A stretch of DNA of 64,000 nt. Origin: Larus michahellis (taxonomy: Eukaryota; Chordata; Aves; Charadriiformes; Laridae). Where the stretch lies: contig NC_133899.1 of the NCBI RefSeq assembly GCF_964199755.1, positions 23,539,446-23,603,445 of the forward strand, in the 5' to 3' direction. The notes beneath the pieces were generated by a model. It had not been told where the DNA came from and made no database searches. It worked only from the letters and a program-made list of their open reading frames with translations. This document shows positions 44,437 to 57,700 of the stretch, piece by piece. Made by a program: the position numbers and the translations under genes. Position 1 is the first letter of the stretch, and the number at the start of each line of letters is the position of its first letter.

Positions 44437-44722
44437 ACAGAATCACAGAATCACAGAATCACAGAATGGTTCGAGTTGGAAGGGACCCTAAAGATCATCT
44501 AGTTCCAACCCCCCTGCCATGGGCAGGGACACGTCCCACTAGACCAGGCTGCCCAAAGTCTCACCCAGCCTTGAACACTTCCAGGGATGGGGCATCGACA
44601 GCTTCCTTGGGCAACCTCTTCCAGTGCCTCACCACCCTTACAGTAAAGAATTTCTTCCTGATATCCAATCTAAATCGACCCTCTTTCCGTTTGAAACCGT
44701 TGCCCCATGTCCTATCATTGCA
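44437..44722 (-). mobile_element. CR1 LINE inserted in the older CR1
   Basis: A second minus-oriented 3' end with its own octamer tail (four 'cacagaat' units) and 'ggttcgagttggaagggac', placed inside the pol region of the copy at 43,205. Host sequence on both sides ('ttggctgtcgctgatca' and 'attccgtgtgcctcacc') is continuous in the CR1 consensus, so this copy is the younger one. Confidence 0.85.
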
Positions 44723-44825
44723 CTCCCTATATTCCGTGTGCCTCACCAGAGTTTCCAGGAAGATCTGCTGCGTGATCCTGCCGGGCACCGAGGTGAGACT
44801 GCCCAGCCTGTCTGTGGAGGAAAAC
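44723..44825 (-). mobile_element. Continuation of the older CR1
   Basis: The stretch 'gtttccaggaagatctgctg' through 'ggtgagactgcccagcctg' is CR1 pol sequence that continues the copy ending at 44,436. It fades out at about 44,825. Confidence 0.8.
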
Positions 44826-45324
44826 CAATTGCCTTTAGGCATAGGAACAAATCTATGGAAGGTTCCAGGCGTAAGACTCCCCTTTTCATCTGTACGGCCC
44901 TAAGAGCTCTATTGGCATTTCCAGTGCCCAGCCCCTGGAGAGCGTGTGAGCTTGTGAATAGGTTTGCTCTCCAGGCATAGCCAGGGATCTCCTTTCAGAC
45001 TAGTGACAAACCCGTCTTGGTGGAAGGCTGGTATCCTTCCCTTCCTCAGTGAAATTTCAAAAGTAACATAGATGCCCGTCCCTGTACCGATGAGACTTCA
45101 CCGGGACAGGTTCCCAGGAGAGTGTTTCTGGCAGAGGATGGGCTTTTAGTGCATATCCAACAGTGGGGCTTTTTTCCTCTGCTGCTGTGGTTTGGACTGT
45201 GGCGATGGGCGAGTTGTGGAATGAATACGTATAATCCACCACAGGCTTACAGGCAAGGCTACCATATTAAAACCTGGGCTTCCAAATGACCATTAACAGG
45301 AAAATCAGACACCAAGAGCAAAAT
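44826..45324. other. No gene seen
   Basis: Nothing recognised between the CR1 cluster and the retroviral fragment. Confidence 0.5.
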
Positions 45325-45700
45325 TAATGATGTCTTTTATACAGAGGACAGCACTGAAATCAAAAGGATTTCCTGACTCCGGAAACCCAAAAGGCATTTA
45401 AAGATGTAAAGCAAGCAGTCGTGGAAGCTCCCTCCTTAGCCCTGCCAGACCACAAGAAGGCTTTTATATTTATATGAACAGAAAGGAATAGCCAGTTGGG
45501 CCAGAAGCGCCTGCAAGCCATAGCATATTACTCAACAGAACTCGACCGGGTCATTCAAGGCACAAACTCCTGCGCTAGGGCTGTTGCAGCAGCAGCTTTG
45601 ATGGTTGAGAAAGCAAGAAAGGTTGTCCTGGGGCACCTCCTAACGCTGATGGTTCATTCCTGACTTCTTAGTCCTCCTCTCCAGACAGAGTTCACGCCGC
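45325..45700 (+). pseudogene. Decayed endogenous retrovirus pol fragment
   Basis: The plus-strand translation resembles the connection between reverse transcriptase and RNase H of gammaretrovirus-like ERVs (blocks of the type 'FLTPE..KAF', 'LALPD..KAF', 'YYSTELDRV', 'CARAVAAAA'). Stop codons interrupt it, including one near 45,475, and no LTR, gag or env adjoins it. It is non-functional. Confidence 0.75.
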
Positions 45701-45927
45701 TGTGGGTGTGCCGCGGTTGGGAAGTACATTGGCTTGTGGCCATAAACCGGGTGGTCATTGGCCCCTTTGGCTGACCTTTCGGTAGCTGCCCCAAGGAACA
45801 CTCAGCCCCCCTGAGATGTCCCCTGCCTTTGCTGGCCCTGCGGTGCGGGCAGCTGGGCGCCACACTGCAGAGCCGGCTGCATCTCCCCCAGGCTGTCTTG
45901 GCTTGTCTGCTGCCCGGAGGAGGGGAT

Positions 45928-46112
45928 AGCGGGGGTGGCAGCCTGGGGGTGACAGGAGGGACCCCGCCGACCTGGGGGGTGACAGGACAGTGGCCGGTGA
46001 CAGGCCAGGGGACACCAGGGACACCAGCAGCCAGGGGCAGTGACAGCCCTTTTGTCACAATGCACTGGGTCCCCAGAGGCGTGGGGGTGGGGGGGGCGGT
46101 GGGCTGTTGCCC
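45928..46112 (-). repeat. Inverted copy of sequence upstream of the RBBP6-like gene
   Basis: The reverse complement of this 185-bp stretch matches 63,824-64,000, including 'tgtcccctggcctgtcaccg' and 'agcgggggtggcagcctg' at the window end. Only small differences exist (a few substitutions and length change in a C run). The match may continue past the right edge of the window. Confidence 0.92.
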
Positions 46113-46118
46113 GGTTTG

Positions 46119-46255
46119 AAATCATCAAAATAGTTTTAGCCAACATAAGGAAATTTTGGAGGCTCCAATCAATCGTAAAAAGAGATATATGATTAATGAG
46201 TGAATATGGTCTTGAATTGAGAGCATGAAGCTATAGATGTTCAACCATGGAAATG
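46119..46255 (+). repeat. Direct copy of RBBP6-like intron 8 sequence
   Basis: About 135 bp matching 52,595-52,732 in the same orientation, from 'atcatcaaaatag' to 'gttcaaccatggaaat', with about five differences. It directly adjoins the inverted copy ending at 46,112. Confidence 0.92.
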
Positions 46256-47527
46256 GACCGGTGCTTTTTGATTCTGGGAAGTCAAAATTTGTGTCGCTGA
46301 ACTGGAAAGCCTGCTTTGCCTTGTGCAGAAAACACCTGAAATCCACCAGGAACGCCTTGACACGAGAAGGCACAAACTACAGGAACTGAAATCCAGGACT
46401 AATTCTGGTTTGTTCTTGTTTTAACCCTGAGAAGTAGAGGATGCCCAGTCTCTAACCCAATATTTAAAATGTGATAGTCACCCCCACTGCAAAGCAAGAT
46501 GGATTATCCCTAGTACTATTTACTATTTACTATTCACTATTCCTGTATAGTCCTAAATACCCCAGTAACAGTACCTATAAACTATGACACTTTTTGAACA
46601 AAATAGTCTCTGCGAATGGGAAGCCCTAAAATGCTGCTTTAATTTATCGTACTTCCAAACAGAACTCCTTTGGGGCAAATCCCAACAGCCAAACAGTCAA
46701 GGGCTTTCCCTACTGAATGCAACCGTTACCGTGATGTTATGCCCTTAATGCACAACGAGAAGTATTTCCTACCGTGCTGGCTTTCTGGCAGTGGAGCAAC
46801 ACCCACCACTGCCACTTCTTTTTTTTTTTTTTTTTTTTTTTAAATTACGTCTGTCTTAAAAAGATCCCGCTAATTAAATGTATGCCTTCTAGATTGTCAC
46901 TGTTCAAAGCAGTTTAAAGCAGAAGCCTGACTTTCTAGTGGGCTTTTTTCTTCTGCCAAACTCATCTGCTGAACCCCACTATTAATGGAAGGGTTAGGTC
47001 TGTGTCATGGCACCACCATGTGAAAATGCTACTACTGAAGGTTCTGTTTCAAAAACACAAGCATCCTGGGGATCAGCAGAGTTATGAGAGGAAATACAGA
47101 TTACAGGGCATCTTAAAGCATGTGTGTAAATGTTTGCTGGCAAATGACAACAGCTTTCTAAACAAACTAGAACAATGTTGAAATGTGACAGCTTCACACG
47201 TAACAGTATTTTAAAACAGTCAGTCCCAGCTGTTAATACTGGCTGTATGTTTGGGGCCATATGCTACCTTTTACAATATAAAACCAAGTCCACTTGGCAC
47301 GTGAAAAACGTGCACCTCTCAGCAATACCTCCCCACGTTGCATCCGTTCAAAAGATTTAAAGTCCTACCAGTCTTTTCAAAACCAAATGCGTTGCTGTGT
47401 TATTTTGCACACATGTAAGCTACCAGCAAGCTTTTACTGCTGGCGTTTTTCTGTCGCTAGTCTTTTCTCGGCTAATCTCCCACTGTCACTGGAAATCTCA
47501 CCACGTTGGACGGTTTACTGAAAACAT
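46256..47527. other. Intergenic, no gene seen
   Basis: Includes a run of 23 T (46,819-46,841) and a short tactatt repeat at about 46,516-46,542. No exon or transposon recognised. Confidence 0.5.
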
Positions 47528-47533
47528 TTTATT
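47528..47533 (-). terminator. Candidate poly(A) signal of the RBBP6-like gene
   Basis: Minus-strand AATAAA 424 bases downstream of the stop codon at 47,957-47,959. It is well placed for a 3' untranslated region of about 430-450 bases. Confidence 0.6.
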
Positions 47534-47956
47534 GTAATCAAAAAGTGACGTATCAGGGCTCTGCGTATTCTGCAAATCATTCTGCTGATATTTCATAATC
47601 GGTTGTAACAGCTGCTTCTGGCAGGCAATTAAAAAGCATACTCAACCATGAAGATGTTCACAGTACCTGAAACTCCACCCAAAGTAATGAACGGTGGTTA
47701 AAACTAAGATGCCCCAGCAAAACCTTTCACGTTGCATTGTCACAACTCACAATTCTGAACAAAATGTTCACTTCTATAAAGCTCCAATGTAAAGATCCAG
47801 ATGCAATATTTCAAGGGCAGCACAGTCGCCTTCATGCCGTTACTTGCAACACTTGAATTCGTTCACATTTTAAGAAAATTTGATACAGATGACTTAAGAA
47901 TTCAGTCTTTTTTTCATTATCTGTCGTTCCATGGAGTGACAGATTTCACTTTTTAG

Positions 47957-48752
47957 TCATCCTTCTCTTTGCTCTTCTTCGATTTTTTTCTTCTTGTGTT
48001 TGAGTTTTGTCCCAAACTCAGCATTGGGAAAGCCTTTATTCTCATCCCCTTTTCTTCTCTTCTGGTGTTTTTTACATTCATTTCCTTTGCCATCTTCCAG
48101 CGGATATTCCATGTCCTTCTCATTTGATTGTGGTGGATCTTTCATGCCGTGGCGCTCTCTTCCAGAAGGTTTTTCAGGGTCACGTCCATCTCTATTATGA
48201 CTTCTGTGGCTTTGCCCACCAGGAGAGTCTTCCCTGCGTCCCCGAGCATATGGCAAATTCTCTCGTCTGGTCCCAGGTGGACCAGACCTATCTGGAGAAA
48301 TGCTCTCTCTATTTACTGCTGGTCGAGGTTGAGCGCCAGCAGCAAAGCCCTTGTAAAACTTTTCGTACCATTCTCTATAGTTCCGTTCCCATTCTCTGTA
48401 TCTCTCCTTTTCAAAGCGACCTCTGAGGTCAACAGATCTGCCATGGTAAGCTTTCATATCATACGGGGGAACTTCTCGGTATCTCTTAAAGTACTGCCTT
48501 TCTCCATCCCCTCGAGGTATAGTCCGTTTAGTGGGAGACTGGCCTCGAAACGCTGGAGACCTTGACCTAGAGTGATAGTTACGACTCTTCCCTTTGCCTC
48601 TTCTTGGATAGGGTGGTGATCGCGAGAAGGAACGAGAAGGGGAACGCCTAAATGATCGAGAGTAGGAGCCAGAGCGGGAAGAACCTGATCTTGACTTGGA
48701 GTGGGTACACGAACTTCTAGAGTAAAATGAAGCACTATAGGGAGACTTGGAC
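47957..48752 (-). CDS. RBBP6-like exon 14 (RS domain, stop codon)
   Basis: Acceptor TTTTTCTAAG, phase 2, matching exon 13 directly. It codes SKSPYSASFYSRSS, the RS-rich segment, SPPYPRRGKGKSRN, and FEKERYREWERNYREWYEK, all characteristic of RBBP6, and ends in a Lys-rich stretch with TGA at 47,957-47,959. RBBP6 continues for roughly 800-900 residues past this point. Confidence 0.95.
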
Positions 48753-51700
48753 CTTAGAAAAAAAAACAACACAAAAACCATAAATGAAGTTAATTCAAAA
48801 CAGTCACTCTCCTGGTTGATTTTTTTCCTCCCAAAATTAGTTGTTTGGGGGTTTTTCCCCTCTCCATATGCTTATGTCAAAGCTGCTTTCAGCTGCTGAC
48901 ATAACGCTACTGCAAATTGGAGGACGTGATAACATGTAAAAGTTTCTGCTTACAAGAGAGAACACCTGCTGCTTTGATAGTGTAAAAGCATAGAGGAAGG
49001 GTAAGTTTATATCCACCATTTCTGTCACATGAACTGCCACAGCTCTTGATTGACTGAAGGTGGCCTATACTGGCTTCTGCTGGTCCGCAAAGGCACACGT
49101 GTTTCACTACTCAGGCACGACATGCAGTGCAAACCCTTTTTGGTGCAGTAAGACGCAAAAAGAGCAAGTCTTAATGGCTACAGTGCACTATCAAACATCA
49201 AGAAGACACGATTCAGCCTGAAGACAGTAAAGCTCCATTTTAAAATGCCCGCTCAGTCCATTTAACTTCACTACTGATTTGGCAATTTGTACAGGATGCA
49301 AAATACAGCAAAATACGGATTGTACAGCAATTCTACATACAGGACACTTCTAGCCACATGGCCTAGCAAAATTTTCCACATCATAGCTCTAACCAAGGAT
49401 AGTGACGGCTTCTGAACTCAGCCTCTAGTACTACAACCCATTGCCATTACTCTAGGAAAGCTACTGGCAGCGTTACTAACAGAGCTGTTCATACTCCTGC
49501 CCATGTGATTTTTGGGGACAGAAGACATGAGCTACCCTGAGCTTTTTCTTCACAAGTTTTGCTTTTATTAGTTTTTAAAGAACCATTTCACATTATTCTG
49601 CATATGTTCATTAGCATCATTCCTCCCCTTTAGGAAGAGACACACCTGCTCCTTAACAACTGCTGCCCAATTCTAACGATCCGTCTGCTGTAGCCTCTGC
49701 CGTATGTGAGCTAGTACCCTACATATGAAACCCCCATCGCTGCTAATCCCTTGAATCATCCAGTCCATCCAATGACAGAAGGATGGAGTGGAACTCCTCC
49801 TCATTCTTCTACACAATCTGCTTCTCCCTTACGGACTCTGCCCTGATTTTAAAGAGGAAAGAGAACAAAGCGGGAGCGTGGTGGCGAGCATTTTTCTCCC
49901 TGCTTTCTGTTCATTTGAGATGACACTCATTTCTTGGTCTTCACACTTGCCCTCCACATCCTCATCCCCGGCACGTCCCTCAGTCTTCTCTCCTCATACT
50001 CAGCTTTGCAACTGTGCATGGAGGCTGCCCATGCTGAAAAGAGACTCCCATCTCCCGTGTGCCGAGTGCCCACCGCTCCTCTGCCACTCCTTGATACGCT
50101 TAATGCTTCCCACGTTGTTGATGACATATTTGGCCTGTTCTTGTCCCTGAACTGTTATTTTCTTCCTTACTGAATTTCAGATTTCAGACAATCTGTGGGA
50201 TGGATCCTGGTTTCTGTTATTTATTTATCTTAAGATTTTAGAAACACAATGCACCCTTACAATCTACCTAGAACAAATTTATACCAAAAGGAAGGACGAG
50301 CTTGACACTGCGACAATAGATAAGGCAGGCTCCTCTCTCTCCCTCTGAGAGAAAGCAGCTTGGCTGTTGGAGATGACTATATTGAAGAAATTCAAAATTG
50401 TCAGAAACTAACAGCACTGACTTTTCCAATCATGTGCTCAAACAGTATCAACTAAGTTGCCAAAAAAAAAAAAAAGAGAATGTTGGAGTCTGGTTTCTAT
50501 CAGGAAATCAATTTTTTCAGCTCTGTTCAGCCAGCAATCAAAAGGGTGGCTTTCCATCCGATCCTTTGATTCTGTTTCATTTTTATATGTAACTATAGTG
50601 TCCTCAAAAAAACGTCGTTTCTCAGAGTCCTCTTTTCAATCATGTACCGGGGTTTTATGTTAAATAATCTCACCGCAAGCACAGACTCCCTCCGTCAAAG
50701 CCAATTCAAATTAAGCCGTTTAAACAATAATTACCACTTGTATTCTCCACAGCTATCTGTGCATTCTTTCTTCATTGTAAATCAGCTGTTGTATAAGGTA
50801 CGTGTTATGGCCTCGTTACAAGCAGTAATAGATTGAATTGCTGTGGAATACTTACAGTTCCCAGCCTGGTCTGCCACCTGCTGAGCGAGGTGTACTGGCT
50901 CTCGTTGGATGACGACCTTTTGGAGTCGGGAGAGGACAAAGAGAAAAATCCCATTCAGTGTATCTGAAGGCCATTTCTTTACAGAATTTCTGAAGTTATA
51001 GTTACTTACCAGTTGTGGGCACTGATTGTCCTTGGGGGCCCGGAAGACTTGGTAATGCTGGTTGTCTTCGTACAGGAACCTGACAGGCCTTGTGAGTAAA
51101 TGCAGACGGTTGGAAAAGAAGCTCTACTAAATGCAAGAATCACTGCATATGTTGAAATACAACTTACCTTCTCTTTCAACAAACTGCTGACCGACAGCCA
51201 GGGAGATGCAGAAGGTTCAGCAGCAGTCACCAGAGCAGCAGGAGGTATAACACTATCAGCATTGCTACAAAAAAAAACCCCAAATTTTTATTGTTCAAAC
51301 AGTCTTTTGAAGGGCTACTGTCATGTCTGTAAATATTTCACATTTACAGTGTTTCAGTGTTTATTATCCAATCTGTACGCGTCACTGACTATGCTGTGTA
51401 TTACTGAGGATGACTCTGACTTATCATAATATTGATTATAGAAATACTGTAGAAAGAAGTACTGTGAAAACACCTGGCCTATTTTACCCAGGATTGTGCT
51501 TTTACACTTTTCATGGCAATATTATTTCCTCGGTACTAAAGAGAAATTAACCCACTCAAGAAGGTTTGCCATAACAAAATGGTTTCTTTAGGAATTGCTA
51601 GCCCCTTCAAATGAAAGGGCTCCTGGGGAAAAAGCGTTCCTCTCTCAGGCTAAGCCTGTACGGAATGACTGATACGGGACCCAAACAAGCAATACTTCTG

Positions 51701-54700
51701 AGAACATTCTTGCAGGAGGCACACTTCCGACTTTTCAAAGTGTCCTCTTTCAAAGTGAGGACTTTCACTAAACAGAACTTCCGCAGTTATCTGAAACTGT
51801 CACTAATGAGACATAAATGGCTGTCAGCGCAGCTCAAGGAGAAGAATCTAACTTTGGCATCCTGGTGTCTTTTATGTTCATGTTGATCTACAGATTTACT
51901 TACTGCAAAGGTCCAGGAGGTGCAACAGTCATAGTCATGAGTGCTGGTGGAGGTGGTGGCGGCTGCTGCTGCTGCTGAATCGTCTGGTGGAGCCCTTTTG
52001 TGTAGCCACTTCCATTGCTGAAGCTGTTCACAGCCTAGAGGCAGAAAAACATTTACCACAAGGTAATATGAAACTTCAGTAGATACATGAACAAAAGCCT
52101 CCACAGAGTAAAATTACTTGTGTAGTCCTGTAAATGCTGTCAATCCTAAAATGAATCAACACACAAATACATGCACACATCGCCTTAAACACTGAGAGTA
52201 ACAACTGGTCACTCAGAGTACCTGTATCTAAAATACTTCAGTGTTAACACCGAATTTGACAGTAAGGCAATCACGTTAAACAAAAGCGCGACCTGAATTT
52301 GCCCCACTGTCTCTAAAGAGTTGTCAGCTTCTCCAGCAACAGATAATGGATTTGAAAAGTAAATGTAGCCGATTTAATTTAGCAGGTTTTGAGGAGATGT
52401 AAACTAATATTTTCTTCCCTTTTGGCTTTTTACAAATAGACTTGTCTTACAGTTTACGTAAAAGTCATCCTGTTACCTTGCGTAGGAACATGTTGGCAAT
52501 TAAAGCATCAGGGGAAACGTCTGTCTGATGACACGTTGGGCATGTGTGTTCCTCAGACTCCAGCAATGTTGTTCTAATGCCTGTGCGTAATTAGAATCAT
52601 CAAAGTAGGTTTAGCCAACAAAAGGAAATTTTGGAGGCTCCAATCAATCATAAAAAGAGATATATGATTAATGAGTGAATATGGTCTTGAATTGAGAGCA
52701 TGAAGCTATAGATGTTCAACCATGGAAATCATTTCTAGGATGCAGCAAATAACTGTGCGGTTTTGATATTTCACTAACGTAACATTTGAAGACGGCTGCG
52801 TCTGGATGTTTTGACTGTCCTTTTTTCCACTCTCTAGTACAGTGAGAAGTCACCACCCTCCAGGTTAATGAATAAAACGCACCTCAAAAGAACATCAGAA
52901 GGACTGAGTTGCAAAGGTTTTAACCAGCTCTCCCGTGGAGAAGAATGTGGATTAAATGCCTAACTATTGGTTTGTGGCAGACCACAGTAAGGTTGGCTAT
53001 ACTGAGCCGACCAGAGTTGGCTATACCATTTTGTGTGAGGGAAAGGGCTGTGAGAAAAACTAAATGCATTCAATATCTAATACTGTAATCACCTGCGCAG
53101 CTGTGCACTCTTCTAATGCTTGTCCTTCCGCATGTAAAGAGGATTTAACAAGATACGTAAAAAAGGAAAAAAGCTTTCTGCCTTTTTTTTTCCTTTATAC
53201 GAGAAGAGTCCTTTCCTATTCAGTGGACACTCAAGTATGGAATAGAACTGGTAACAAAGACATTTTGTCATCTCCTGTTTCTGCTTTCAGAAAATCAGAT
53301 GTGGTGTTTGGAGTGAACGAACCGGGGAGTAACACTTACATTCATCACAATAACTGTTTCCACAGCAGGGAATAACGGCCGCATCAGTCATTATCTCTTT
53401 ACAAATGAGACATAACAACTCATCTGGAACAGGGTCTTCGGAGGAGGAGGAGGAGGAGGACGGCTCCGCTGGTAAGAAGGGAGGCTTCTCCTTCTTTCCG
53501 CTAGCATAAGCTTCCCTGGAGGGCCGGGTGAGGAAGGAAAAATTTAACAATGGGTACAGGAAAACTTTTCCAAGCTCTGGAGTTCCCGGGGCATGAACAG
53601 TAGGACCGCCCTATTTTAATACGAGAAAGCATCACGGATTTTGAGGTTAACATACAATGACAATGCTTCCTCCCCCGTGGTTACAGATGCCGGCCAACTT
53701 GGCTGCATTGCCACTCAGACATTCACGCATGGTTTCTCTCCTTCACCTTTTGGTCAGCCCAATTAGTTCCATACTTACGCGTTAATAATTGGTATTGCAT
53801 ATGTTCCGCTCTTTGTCAGCATAGCACCCTTTGTATTGGGATCTTTCACCTCCATCATGAAACTCCTTGGAATGCCCGTGCTTTTCTTAATTCTGGCAAC
53901 AGGCTCAACATTTTTGTCCTGTTAAGAAAAGGAATGCAGACATAGCTCATCTTAAGACCCACACTTAAAATGACACTTTGATGATTAATTTAAGCAGCAA
54001 AAGCCCTTAATTCTCTCCTTCTACCTAGCCTAAGGGTTACTCGACCAAAAATACTTATTTTCCTACAGAAATATAGCCAGGATGTTTCAAGGACTTGAGC
54101 AGCATTTTGAACTCCGTGGACATTCTTTTGCTAAACTTCAGCTTCCGCAAGGATTACATATGGCTTAGCTCACCATCCACTCAGAGGAGAGGCACAAACC
54201 CACTCCTCCTCCACAGCGCAATGCAGAGGGAGAGCCCCATTCAGGGCTCTGAACCAGTCACTGGAGAAACTTAGTTCACCATCGATATGTACGAAGGTTG
54301 CATATGCATTCGGCGACTAAAGTTAGATGGCATGAATACTCAACCAGAGACTTGTGTCATTAAAACACGCAAATATTCAATAGGTGGGGTCAAGAGAAAC
54401 ATCTTCCTTCTATACGGAATTCTAAACACTGTGAACTGTCATTAAAAAGCGTTAAAACCAGAAAGATTTTTAATAGTATTGAAATACATAAAAATACGCA
54501 TGACAGTTCACAGAGAAAGATCTATGGACATATTTAATAGCTACGACCAAGAAAAAAGAACATTTTACCTTTTAAATTCCAGGTTTCCCTTGAATTTTGA
54601 AGGGGTTTGCAACATTGCCCTATAACCTCTGGATTTCACCCCACGAGAAACAATGCCTAATCTGAGTGTTCTTGTATTTGTTATGTAATTGCCACGTGAA

Positions 54701-57700
54701 AAAGGAAAAGCGAAGTAACACCAGAAGTCCCCTGCACTCTTACCCCATTCGTTGGGCAGTTCTTTATGTAGTGGCCAGGTTTTCCGCAACGAAAGCATAT
54801 ATAGGATGGTGGAGGCGTATCCCAGGGTTTGGTCATGTAACTAAAGGGTTTTTGAGAAAAGGAGAAAAAGGTATGCATGTGTCTCTCTTGTTAAAACAAA
54901 CATCTCTACAATTTGTCCACAATCTTCAAAGAACAGATTTGACGTTATCGACACTTACTTGATTGGATTGTATTCACGGCAAGACTGCATCATCATAGCT
55001 TTTATTTTGTCTTCTTCGGAAGCATTGGCTGCAGCCAGATTGTCGGTCTGTTTAAGAGGTAAGCATTTGACACACGCATTAGAAACACATTTGCGCCCAC
55101 GCAGCCAGAGACGAGACCACTCACCCCATCCTGTAAAGAGCAGCACAACGCTAGCTGGGGCTGCATGAAAACAGCTGCTTATAGAAAATACTGTTGTCCT
55201 GAAGGTGTTCTGGGCACTCCTTACGCCATCACATGACGTTTATGTGCCCGTTAACTTCTTGGGCACTCAAAACCTTAGGCTCTGTTTGCACTTCACATCA
55301 AGACTCGTGTAACCAATCCAGTTTTCTTCCAAGCGGACTGAAGCCATGTGTAGAAAAAATGACGCTACCCAGTACTCTTCAACTGATTTTTAAGCTCCAG
55401 ACTACTGGAAGGAGGAGATAGCCACTGTACGTTTACTGGAGAAAGATGTATGCAACTATCAGTATTTACGCTCTGCAGCGTTAAAAGGACACTCAACTCA
55501 AGAGTCGGGGAAGCTCTTTCTGCTTGCTGAAATTCAGCTTCAGACACAGAAGTGTTAAAAGGAATCAAGCTTTTTATAATCCCTCAGCAAGACAACAGAC
55601 TCTTTGCAGTAGAAGTTTGGCCATCATGTGCTCTCGGCAGTCCAAACCACGTGTTTGGACTCCCCCTACTAACTTCTTCATATTAAGTGATTTAACTACA
55701 GTAAGGAAAACCTGCAGGTTTTTTCCAGTTGACTGTGTCCTTTTAACATACAAATTGTCATATAAGCCTTGTGCACCGCTAGATCTTCAAATTATGGAAG
55801 CCCGCTGGATTTCTTTAAGCAGCATTTCTTAAAACGCTTTTATTACACACAAGCCCAGTTACAAGCCGGGTCTAAGGGAGTGACTGTCAATGATTTGGAC
55901 CTTCAGGTACCCATCCTTCAGATCAGCCCCTCATGGCTTTGGCTTTATATGCATTCATTCACAAAAGCAACAAACTAGTTTCTACATTTTATTAAATGGT
56001 TGTTTCTTAGACATAGTGTTTTCTCAACAGTAACATAATCCAGAGGGACATCTCTGAAATCATTTCCATTAACATTTACAGAAAACTTTACAGACGCTTC
56101 ACTCATTTGTTGGAACCCAAACGGTTTACAAAGCACGTCCAAAACCCACAAAACATTACTAGGAATAGACCAAAATTGAAATACAGCATTTAATACGTCG
56201 TAATCACAAACCAGAAGCCTGATAACACATTGCCTCCATGCTAAGCCAGTCTGCACTAAAGAGGTCAGAGAAAGTAACAGGTTTGAGCTGCTGTATTTTT
56301 CTGAAATACTTAAATTCTCTCAAAAGCCTAAAAGCGTACCCCACTTGGACAGTTTTTCACATTTTAGAGTAAAACTTCACGTGAGGTTCCAGAACTTCAC
56401 AGACAGGACACGTTTAGGGACAGCACTGATGGAGACCACTGTCTTTTGGTGGATACCTTCCAAACTCTTTCTGTTTTTCTTTATTCCCCCCCACAAATGT
56501 ACACATTAGGAAACGTGTCTCACACTGCAGTGAGAGAGGGAAGAAGCTCCCAGCGGGAAAAGATTCCTCTTTCTTGGAAATGAACTCCCGCCTGTATTAT
56601 AATCTTTGTAACTTTAAAGACTAGTGTTTTAATTGGCTAGCACTACGCCTTTTCACAAGGTGCAATTGCTAGGGCTTTCCCAGACAAAGTTACGCATTGT
56701 TGAGCAAAAAATGCAAGCAGTTCCAGAGCAAAACACGGTATTACAACAGTTTCAGAGGTCACATCTGCTAATACGCCACACATACACATTGGTAGATTCC
56801 AATAAATGATTAGGCGCTTTTTCAGAATTTACACAGTCTGCGTGCAAACAAATTAGGTTGTGTTGCTCACTGTAGGTGCACTACAATTTATGAAGTTGTG
56901 CAGCTCTCAAAGAATGGATCTGTAACTGTAATGACCGGCAATTCAGAAATAGCCATGCAAGTGTCCGCGTTACAGAAACGCTTCTATTTTGGCTGTGGCA
57001 AAGCCCCCTGAAATGTCCACACCTTGCAGCCAATTCCATTCTTCTGTAAAAAATGTTTTCGTTTCCAACACAAAATTAACGAGATGTATGAAAAATGGTA
57101 AACAGCGTCTGAAGGGCTTCTTTTTTGTCTCTTGAAGATGAGTAATCCTGCAACGTTACGTTGAGGCTGATAAGGTACTCCCCTTCTCTCTGCCCAAGCT
57201 GGGAACTGCTCTTTACAGGATAGTATCAAAATACACACGCATTGTAAAGTTAAAATAAATACTTTAAGTTATTAAAAATTAAATTAAGGTTTTGTTCACA
57301 TTACAACAGCTATCCAGCTATAGACCACAGCATAAGAGTTAAAAATACAAAGCAAACGATTTCTTTGGGGAGGGAGTAGGGGTAAGTATTTGACAAGATT
57401 ATATATATATACATATATTTACCTTCACAAGCTGGGCCAGAGAAAGAGGTGCAGGAGAGTCATCAATCTGTTCACAAAACATGAAACACATATTCAAGTT
57501 CCACAGTCAAAACACAGCGATAGTTCACCTCTACTCTAGTCTGAGAGTAACACTATATCCTCTGGGCGTCACTGAAAGAGGCGTTTCAAACCCGGTGTAA
57601 TTTGTCTTTGTCCAAAACAAAGTCCAAAACTATGAGAGCTTAGGAGTGCCCGTGTGGTTAATGAGAAGAAACTAAATGAATCGAACTGGCTTGAGATGAA

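Noticed and set aside
46819-46841. Poly(T) run as the tail of a processed pseudogene
   Set aside because: No coding sequence or target duplication is recognisable next to it, so it is treated as simple sequence.
40430-47000. C12orf29 (RLIG1) exons on the plus strand
   Set aside because: I looked for its conserved start and ligase motifs because it is the expected divergent neighbour, and found none in the window.
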